From: Constrictibacter sp. MBR-5
Lineage (GTDB): Bacteria; Pseudomonadota; Alphaproteobacteria; JAJUGE01
Length of the DNA stretch: 64,000 nucleotides
NCBI RefSeq assembly: GCF_040549485.1
Contig: NZ_JBEPTK010000001.1
Coordinates: 124,001 to 188,000, forward strand
Reading direction: 5' to 3'
Part shown: positions 59,381 through 64,000 of the stretch, piece after piece
How positions within the stretch are numbered: the stretch's first letter is position 1
Layout: each line of letters starts with the position of its first letter
Notes under the pieces: model-generated
What the model was told of the DNA's origin: nothing
Databases searched by the model: none
The model's input: the letters and a program-made list of their open reading frames with translations, nothing else
Translations under genes and position numbers: made by a program

Positions 59381-60175
59381 ATGAACCACCTGCCCAACGC
59401 CGAGCCGCTGCTGCTGCGCGACGACCGCGACGGCATCGTCACCCTGACGCTGAACCGGCCCAAGGCGTTCAACACGCTGTCGCGCGCGCTGATGACGGAT
59501 CTCCAGACCGCCTTGGATACCATCGCCGAGGACCCTGAGGCCCGCGTCGTGGTGATCGCCGGCAGCGGCCCCGCCTTCTGCGCCGGCCACGACCTGCGCG
59601 AGATGCGCGCCGATCCCAGCCGCGCGGCGCAGCAAGCGCTGTTCGACCAGTGCAGCCGCCTGATGCTGACGCTCACCCGCATGCCGCAGCCGGTGATCGC
59701 GCGCGTCCACGGTCCGGCCGCCGCCGCCGGCTGTCAGCTGGTCGCGACCTGCGATCTCGCCGTCGCCTCCGATGCCGCGAAGTTCGGCACCCCCGGCGTG
59801 AAGCTCGGCCTGTTCTGCTCGACCCCGATGGTGGCGCTGACGCGCGCCGTCGGCCGCAAGGAGGCCATGCGCCTGCTCGTCACCGGCGACATCGTCGATG
59901 CAGCGACCGCACAGAGCATCGGGCTTGTGAACGAGATCGTCGCGCCCGATGCGCTCGACGACGCCGTCGCCGCGCTGGCCGGAAAGATCGCTGCCCATTC
60001 CGGCACCGTGGTGGCCATCGGCAAGACGGCCTTCTACCGCCAGATTGAGCTCGGCCTGGAGGAAGCCTATGCCTATGCGAGCGGCGTCATGGTCGAGAAC
60101 ATGATGAAGCAGGATGCGGCCGAGGGCATCGACGCCTTCCTGGAGAAGCGTCCGCCCGTCTGGCGCAACGGCTGA
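59381..60175 (+). CDS. Crotonase-family protein lacking both catalytic glutamates
   Basis: The 264-residue protein is like ECHDC3-type crotonases: NRPKAFNTLSRALMTDLQ, GSGPAFCAGHDLREM and AAAAGCQLVATCDLAVAS. The two Glu of true enoyl-CoA hydratases are Gln (near 118) and Gly (in GTPGVKLGLF, near 139), so simple hydration is unlikely; isomerase, hydrolase or other crotonase chemistry is possible. ATG 59381 is preceded by GAGG 8 nt upstream. Neighbours: a thioesterase and ureide-degradation genes. Confidence 0.88.
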   Translation: MNHLPNAEPLLLRDDRDGIVTLTLNRPKAFNTLSRALMTDLQTALDTIAEDPEARVVVIAGSGPAFCAGHDLREMRADPSRAAQQALFDQCSRLMLTLTRMPQPVIARVHGPAAAAGCQLVATCDLAVASDAAKFGTPGVKLGLFCSTPMVALTRAVGRKEAMRLLVTGDIVDAATAQSIGLVNEIVAPDALDDAVAALAGKIAAHSGTVVAIGKTAFYRQIELGLEEAYAYASGVMVENMMKQDAAEGIDAFLEKRPPVWRNG

Positions 60176-60217
60176 ATGGCATAACGGCCGGCGCGCCGCC
60201 GACTGGAGGAGAGCGCC

Positions 60218-60286
60218 ATGGCGTGGAACTTGCTGGCCTTGCTGACCCGCCCCCGCCGCCGCGAGGCCAGATCCGCGCCATGCTGA
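60218..60286 (+). CDS. Possible 22-residue leader ORF overlapping the ureidoglycolate lyase start
   Basis: ATG 60218 has a strong GGAGGAG site 7 nt upstream and encodes MAWNLLALLTRPRRREARSA and two more residues, stopping at 60284-60286, just past the next gene's ATG (60280). That gene has only a weak ribosome site of its own, so ribosomes ending here could restart there. In-frame GTG 60223 is a less likely alternative start of the lyase. Confidence 0.4.
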   Translation: MAWNLLALLTRPRRREARSAPC

Positions 60287-60756
60287 CCATCACGCCAGAG
60301 CCGCTGACGAAGGAAGCCTTCGCTCCCTATGGCGACGTACTGGAGGCGCCCGTCGAGAAAGGGCGCCTCTATTACGAGGAGGCCCTGGGTAACGGCCGAC
60401 CGGACGCCTGGCCCAGCCTGTTCCTCTCCTGCGCCCTCCCCGTCGCCGACTTGCCGCTCGACGCGACGATCATGGAGCGTCACGAATTCTCCTCGCAGAC
60501 CTTCGTGCCCCTCGCGCCGACCCGCTGGGTCGTCATGGTGGCGCCGCACGCCGCCGACGGCGGCCCGGACATGCGCCGCGCCCGGGCCTTCCTGCCCGCG
60601 CCCGGCCAGGGCATCACCTACCGTATGAACGTCTGGCACCATCCGAACACGGTGTTCGGCGCCCGGGCGCCGTTCGCCGTCTTCATGTGGCGCGACGGCG
60701 GCAAGGGCGACGAGGAGTTCTTCACCCTGCCCGAGCCCGTGCGCATCGCCGGATGA
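60280..60756 (+). CDS. allA: Ureidoglycolate lyase
   Basis: AllA splits ureidoglycolate into glyoxylate and urea, the last step of allantoin breakdown. The 158-residue cupin-fold protein shows PLTKEAFAPYGDVLE, MERHEFSSQTFVPL, GQGITYRMNVWHHPNTV and FAVFMWRDG. ATG 60280 sits inside the end of an upstream small ORF. It is 10 nt before the allantoinase gene, forming a ureide pair. Confidence 0.9.
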   Translation: MLTITPEPLTKEAFAPYGDVLEAPVEKGRLYYEEALGNGRPDAWPSLFLSCALPVADLPLDATIMERHEFSSQTFVPLAPTRWVVMVAPHAADGGPDMRRARAFLPAPGQGITYRMNVWHHPNTVFGARAPFAVFMWRDGGKGDEEFFTLPEPVRIAG

Positions 60757-60766
60757 GGAGAATGCG

Positions 60767-61672
60767 ATGACCTACGACCGCGACCTCATCGGCTACGCGA
60801 ACGATCCGCCGGACCCGAAATGGCCGGACGGCGCCCGCATCGCGATCAACTTCGTGATGAACTACGAGGAGGGCTCCGAACCCTCCGTGCAGGACGGCGA
60901 GGGCTATACAGAACGGGCGCTCACCGAGGCCGGCACCGCCGATCCCGGCGTCGTCGGCCGCGACCTCGCCGGCGAGGGCCTGTTCGCCTACGGCTCGCGC
61001 GTCGGCTTCTGGCGGCTGATGCGCCTGTTCCAGGAGCGCGGCCTGCCGATGACGATCTTCGGCTGCGCCCTCGCCCTCGAACGCAACCCGCCCGCGGCCG
61101 CGGCCATCAAGGCCTCCGGCTTCGACATCTGCTGCCACGGCTGGCGCTGGGTGCCGCACTACAAGCTGACCGAGGCCGAGGAGCGCGACCACATCCGGCG
61201 CGCGATCGCCTCGTTCGAGAACATGATGGGCGAGCGCCCGCTCGGCTGGTACTGCCGCTACGGGCCGTCCGTGAACACCCGGAAGCTGGTCGTCGCGGAG
61301 GGTGGCTTCCTCTACGACTCGGACGCCTACGACGACGAACTGCCCTACTGGGTGAAGGTCGACGGCAAGCCGCACCTCGTCGTGCCCTACAGCATCACCA
61401 ACAACGACGCGCAGTTCGGCCGCGGCAAGTTCGCCACGGGGGACGACTTCTTCACCTTCTGCCGCGACGCGTTCGACATGCTCTACGCCGAGGGCCGGAC
61501 CCAGCCGAAGATGATGTCGGTCGGCCTGCACATGCGGATGATCGGCCACCCGGCCCGCGCTGCCGGCCTCGCGCGCTTCCTGGATTACGTCCAGATGCAC
61601 GCCGGCGTCTGGGTGACGCGCCGCATCGACATCGCCCGGCACTGGATGGAGCATCACCCCTACCAGGGGTGA
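60767..61672 (+). CDS. puuE: Allantoinase of the PuuE type (polysaccharide-deacetylase fold)
   Basis: PuuE hydrolyses allantoin to allantoate and is unrelated to the AllB metalloenzymes. The 301-residue protein opens DRDLIGYANDPPDPKWPDGA, with INFVMNYEEGSEPSV, FDICCHGWRWVPHYKL, a GWYCRYGPSVNTRKLV motif and DSDAYDDELPYW. It is paired with allA. An allantoate-cleaving step is not adjacent; the amidase at 12.8-14.0 kb is a candidate. Confidence 0.9.
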   Translation: MTYDRDLIGYANDPPDPKWPDGARIAINFVMNYEEGSEPSVQDGEGYTERALTEAGTADPGVVGRDLAGEGLFAYGSRVGFWRLMRLFQERGLPMTIFGCALALERNPPAAAAIKASGFDICCHGWRWVPHYKLTEAEERDHIRRAIASFENMMGERPLGWYCRYGPSVNTRKLVVAEGGFLYDSDAYDDELPYWVKVDGKPHLVVPYSITNNDAQFGRGKFATGDDFFTFCRDAFDMLYAEGRTQPKMMSVGLHMRMIGHPARAAGLARFLDYVQMHAGVWVTRRIDIARHWMEHHPYQG

Positions 61673-61680
61673 CGCCCCTG
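61664..61680. terminator. Hairpin between convergent puuE and phoD
   Basis: A 6-bp GC-rich stem (61664-61669 with 61675-61680, 5-nt loop) covers the puuE stop in the 19-nt gap between convergent genes; no T run. Probable weak bidirectional terminator. Confidence 0.3.
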
Positions 61681-61691
61681 CCCGTGCCCGA

Positions 61692-63278
61692 TCAACCGAG
61701 CTTCGGCTCGAGGTCGACGCTGTAGAGCGTGTCGCCCTTCAGGTCCTTCAGCATGACGGTCATCACCTCGGTGCGGCCGTCGATCCTGGTCTCGCCGAAG
61801 AACTGCAGGCCGGCGGTCGGCGGAGTGTTGGCCTTGCCGTCCGGATGCTTCGTGTAGACGACCTGCGGCCCGAACGTGTCGTCCATCTTGCCGGGCCCGA
61901 ACGAACCCGCGTTCAGCGGGCCGCTGACGAACTCCCAGAAGGGTTCGAAGTCGGTGAACTGCGCCTTGCCGGGATCGTAATAGTGCGCGGCCGTGTAGTG
62001 CACGTCCGCCGTGAACCACACCGTGTTGCGGATGCCGTTCTGCTTGATGAAGCGCAGCAGGTCGGCGATCTCGTGCTCGCGGCCGAGCACCGGGCCGTCG
62101 CCGTTGGCGATCGCCTCGAAGGCCTCCTTGCCGTCCGCGACGACGATGCCTATCGGCATGTCGGCGGCGATCGCCTTCCAGGTGGCGCGCGAGGCGAGCA
62201 GCTGCTGCTTCAGCCAGCGGATCTGGTCCGCGCCCATGAACGCCGTCTCGGCCCCCGCGACCGGCTGGCGGTTGCCGCTGTTGGCGGCGCGATAGGTGCG
62301 CATGTCGAGGAAGAAGACGTCGAGCAGCGGCCCGTAGCTGATCGCGCGATATATGCGATCGGGATCGGTCGGCTCCTCGCGGATCGGCATGTACTCGCTG
62401 AACGCGCGCCGCGCGCGGGCCGAGAGCAGCGAGGCGCTCTTCTCGGTATAGCGGTCGTCGAGCATCTCGCCCGGATACCAGTTGTTCGTCGTCTCGTGGT
62501 CGTCCCACTGCGCGAACATCGGCACCTCGGCCGCCAGCCGGCGGACGTTGGCGTCCATCAGATTGTAGCGGAAGTTGCCGCGGAACTCCGCCAGGGTCTC
62601 GGCGACCTTCGACTTCTCCTCGATCGTCACGTTCTTCCAGAGCGTGCCGTCGGGCAGCTTCACCTCGGCCTGGATCGGGCCGTCGGCATAGATCGTGTCG
62701 CCCGAGTGGATGAAGAAGTCGGGCTCCGACTTCCGCATCACCTCGTAGATCTTCATGCCGCCCCAATCCTCGTTGATGCCCCAGCCCTGGCCGGCGGTGT
62801 CGCCGGACCAGACGAAGGCGACGTCGCGGGCATGGCCCGGGGCGGTGCGGAAGCGGCCGACCGCGGCCTCGCTGACGATGCCGGGCTCGGCCAGGTCTTC
62901 GAACTGCACGCGATAGAAGATCGTCTGCCCCGGCGGCAGGTCACGCAGGTCGACCTTCGCCGTGAAGTCGGTGACGTCGAGCGCGGCCGGGCCGACCACC
63001 CGCCGGGGGTTCTTGAACGACTCCGTCGTGGAGTATTCGACGATCATCCGCGCCGGCCTGTCCGTGCGGCTCCAGACGATGCCGCGATCCATGCCAACAT
63101 CGCCGCTCTGCACCCCGTTCGGGATCGTCGGCCGGACCTTGTCCGAAGTGATCGACGCCGGCGCCGCAAGGCCGGAGCGTGCCAGGAGGCCGGAGGCGGC
63201 AAGCCCGCCGCCGATCAATGCGGTCCGCCCCATGAACAGGCGTCGAGTCAGCGGCTGGACAAGGTTGGTGCGGCGCAT
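61692..63278 (-). CDS. phoD: PhoD-family alkaline phosphatase/phosphodiesterase, Tat-exported
   Basis: PhoD enzymes free phosphate from organic esters outside the cell, with Fe/Ca metals. The 528-residue protein has a twin-arginine signal (RRLFMGR near 12, hydrophobic to about 43), an N-terminal PhoD domain, and the metallophosphoesterase core: VWSGDTAGQG, FIHSGDTIYADG, WDDHETTNNWYPGE, TVWFTADVHYTAAHYY. ATG 63278 has AGGAG 6 nt upstream. Usually induced by phosphate shortage, but no Pho box was identified. Confidence 0.92.
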   Translation of the reverse strand: MRRTNLVQPLTRRLFMGRTALIGGGLAASGLLARSGLAAPASITSDKVRPTIPNGVQSGDVGMDRGIVWSRTDRPARMIVEYSTTESFKNPRRVVGPAALDVTDFTAKVDLRDLPPGQTIFYRVQFEDLAEPGIVSEAAVGRFRTAPGHARDVAFVWSGDTAGQGWGINEDWGGMKIYEVMRKSEPDFFIHSGDTIYADGPIQAEVKLPDGTLWKNVTIEEKSKVAETLAEFRGNFRYNLMDANVRRLAAEVPMFAQWDDHETTNNWYPGEMLDDRYTEKSASLLSARARRAFSEYMPIREEPTDPDRIYRAISYGPLLDVFFLDMRTYRAANSGNRQPVAGAETAFMGADQIRWLKQQLLASRATWKAIAADMPIGIVVADGKEAFEAIANGDGPVLGREHEIADLLRFIKQNGIRNTVWFTADVHYTAAHYYDPGKAQFTDFEPFWEFVSGPLNAGSFGPGKMDDTFGPQVVYTKHPDGKANTPPTAGLQFFGETRIDGRTEVMTVMLKDLKGDTLYSVDLEPKLG

Positions 63279-63445
63279 GATGTCTCCTGGCACAGGCTCG
63301 GCTTCTCGGCCCCGGACCCTAGCGCCGCCGCGTGTCGCGGCGGTGACTCGGCTGTTGCAGCCTCATGACGCGCACAGCAGTACGCGCCACGTTTCCGCCG
63401 GTGGACGGTCCCGCTATCATGCGCCGCGACGCACTGCCGGAGAAC

Positions 63446-64000
63446 ATGCCGATGCCCGAGACGCCCGCCCCCTGCCGCATCGCGATGGTGATCTTCCCGC
63501 GCATGACGCAGCTCGACCTGACCGGCCCGTTCGAGGTGCTGGCGCGGATGCCGGGCGCCAAGGTCGACCTGCTCTGGCACCATATCGAGCCGGTGAAGGA
63601 CGCCCAGGGCCTGACCTTCACGCCGACCGCGACCTTCTCCACCTACGGCACGCCGGACATCCTGTTCATCCCCGGCGGTCCCGGGGTCCTGGAAGCGATG
63701 CAGGACGAGTATCTGATCGCCTTCGTCCGCTCGGCCGGCGAAGGGGCGTCGCTCGTCACGTCGGTCTGCACCGGCTCTCTCGTCCTCGGCGCCGCCGGCC
63801 TGCTGAAGGGCAAGCGCGCGACGACGCACTGGGGCGCCATCGAACAGCTCGCCCTGCTCGGCGCGATTCCGACGCCCGAGCGCGTCGTCGTCGACGGCAA
63901 CACCGTCACCGGGGCCGGCGTCACCTCGGGCATCGATTTCGGCCTCGCCGTCGTCGCCAAGCTGCACGGCGAGGAGAAGGCGCGTGAGATCCAGCTCCAG
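63446..64000 (+). CDS. DJ-1/PfpI family protein (isonitrile hydratase-like), 3' truncated
   Basis: The first 185 residues are visible and the window ends inside the gene. IAMVIFPRMTQLDLTGPFEVL, LFIPGGPGVLEAM and the nucleophile elbow VTSVCTGSLVLGAAGLLKG with THW downstream match the isonitrile-hydratase-like or glutamine-amidotransferase-like branch. GGAG lies 3 nt before ATG 63446; ATG 63452 and 63419 are alternatives. The 167-nt gap to the divergent phoD start shows no further feature. Confidence 0.88.
   Translation, partial: MPMPETPAPCRIAMVIFPRMTQLDLTGPFEVLARMPGAKVDLLWHHIEPVKDAQGLTFTPTATFSTYGTPDILFIPGGPGVLEAMQDEYLIAFVRSAGEGASLVTSVCTGSLVLGAAGLLKGKRATTHWGAIEQLALLGAIPTPERVVVDGNTVTGAGVTSGIDFGLAVVAKLHGEEKAREIQLQ

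Overview
The window is a high-GC bacterial chromosome segment, coding on both strands, with no tRNA or rRNA, insertion sequence, phage or CRISPR array that I can see. The conserved gene neighbourhoods point to an alphaproteobacterium, probably of the Rhodospirillales type: tpiA-secG-pyrG-kdsA-eno-ftsB, uvrC-pgsA-moaD-moaE, petABC next to mtnP, yajC-secD-secF, mutM/ubiE-ubiB, and rplM-rpsI. The species cannot be named from the sequence alone. No gap without a gene exceeds about 240 bases.

Layout. 1-11.5 kb is housekeeping: the 3' part of mutS converges on a ppiD-trpE pair, and a run from triosephosphate isomerase to FtsB follows. 11.5-20.7 kb is an accessory catabolic region: an aspartate-dehydrogenase-like enzyme, a carbamoylase/allantoate-type amidohydrolase, an AbgB-like M20 hydrolase with no ordinary start codon, a cupin gene cut by one amber codon, a two-gene unit of a thioredoxin-like fusion protein and a UGSC-type protein, a CaiB-type CoA-transferase and an AHL-lactonase-like hydrolase. 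20.9-31.7 kb holds an Aas-type acyltransferase/synthetase, uvrC-pgsA-moaDE, an MltB-type transglycosylase and small redox or membrane genes. 31.7-40.1 kb holds mtnP, the cytochrome bc1 operon, trmL-hemF and a cca-centred minus-strand operon. 40.2-47.7 kb is a MoxR-DUF58-DUF4159 operon with a HAD phosphatase. 47.8-58.7 kb holds a DEAD-box helicase, the Sec translocon accessory operon, mutM, ubiE-ubiB and two ribosomal protein genes. 58.9-64 kb returns to accessory metabolism: a thioesterase, a crotonase, ureidoglycolate lyase and PuuE-type allantoinase, PhoD and a truncated DJ-1/PfpI gene.

Main discovery. At 18047-18565 a gene that ordinary gene calling would break at an in-frame TGA (18323-18325) reads through as a 172-residue selenoprotein with a U-G-S-C motif. 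The TGA is followed by a 40-nt hairpin with an apical stem of 8 pairs, a GUU loop, and an 11-nt gap between codon and apical stem, which is what a bacterial SECIS element looks like. It overlaps by 1 nt the stop of a thioredoxin-like CPTC fusion protein, so the two look like a redox pair. The host should therefore encode selA, selB, selC and selD elsewhere. The neighbouring amidohydrolases suggest, by inference only, a nitrogenous substrate.

Other points worth checking are an ATT start (14188), a CTG start (35408), an amber codon in the cupin gene, a MutM zinc finger with a rearranged cysteine set, two overlapping upstream ORFs, and several promoters and hairpins.
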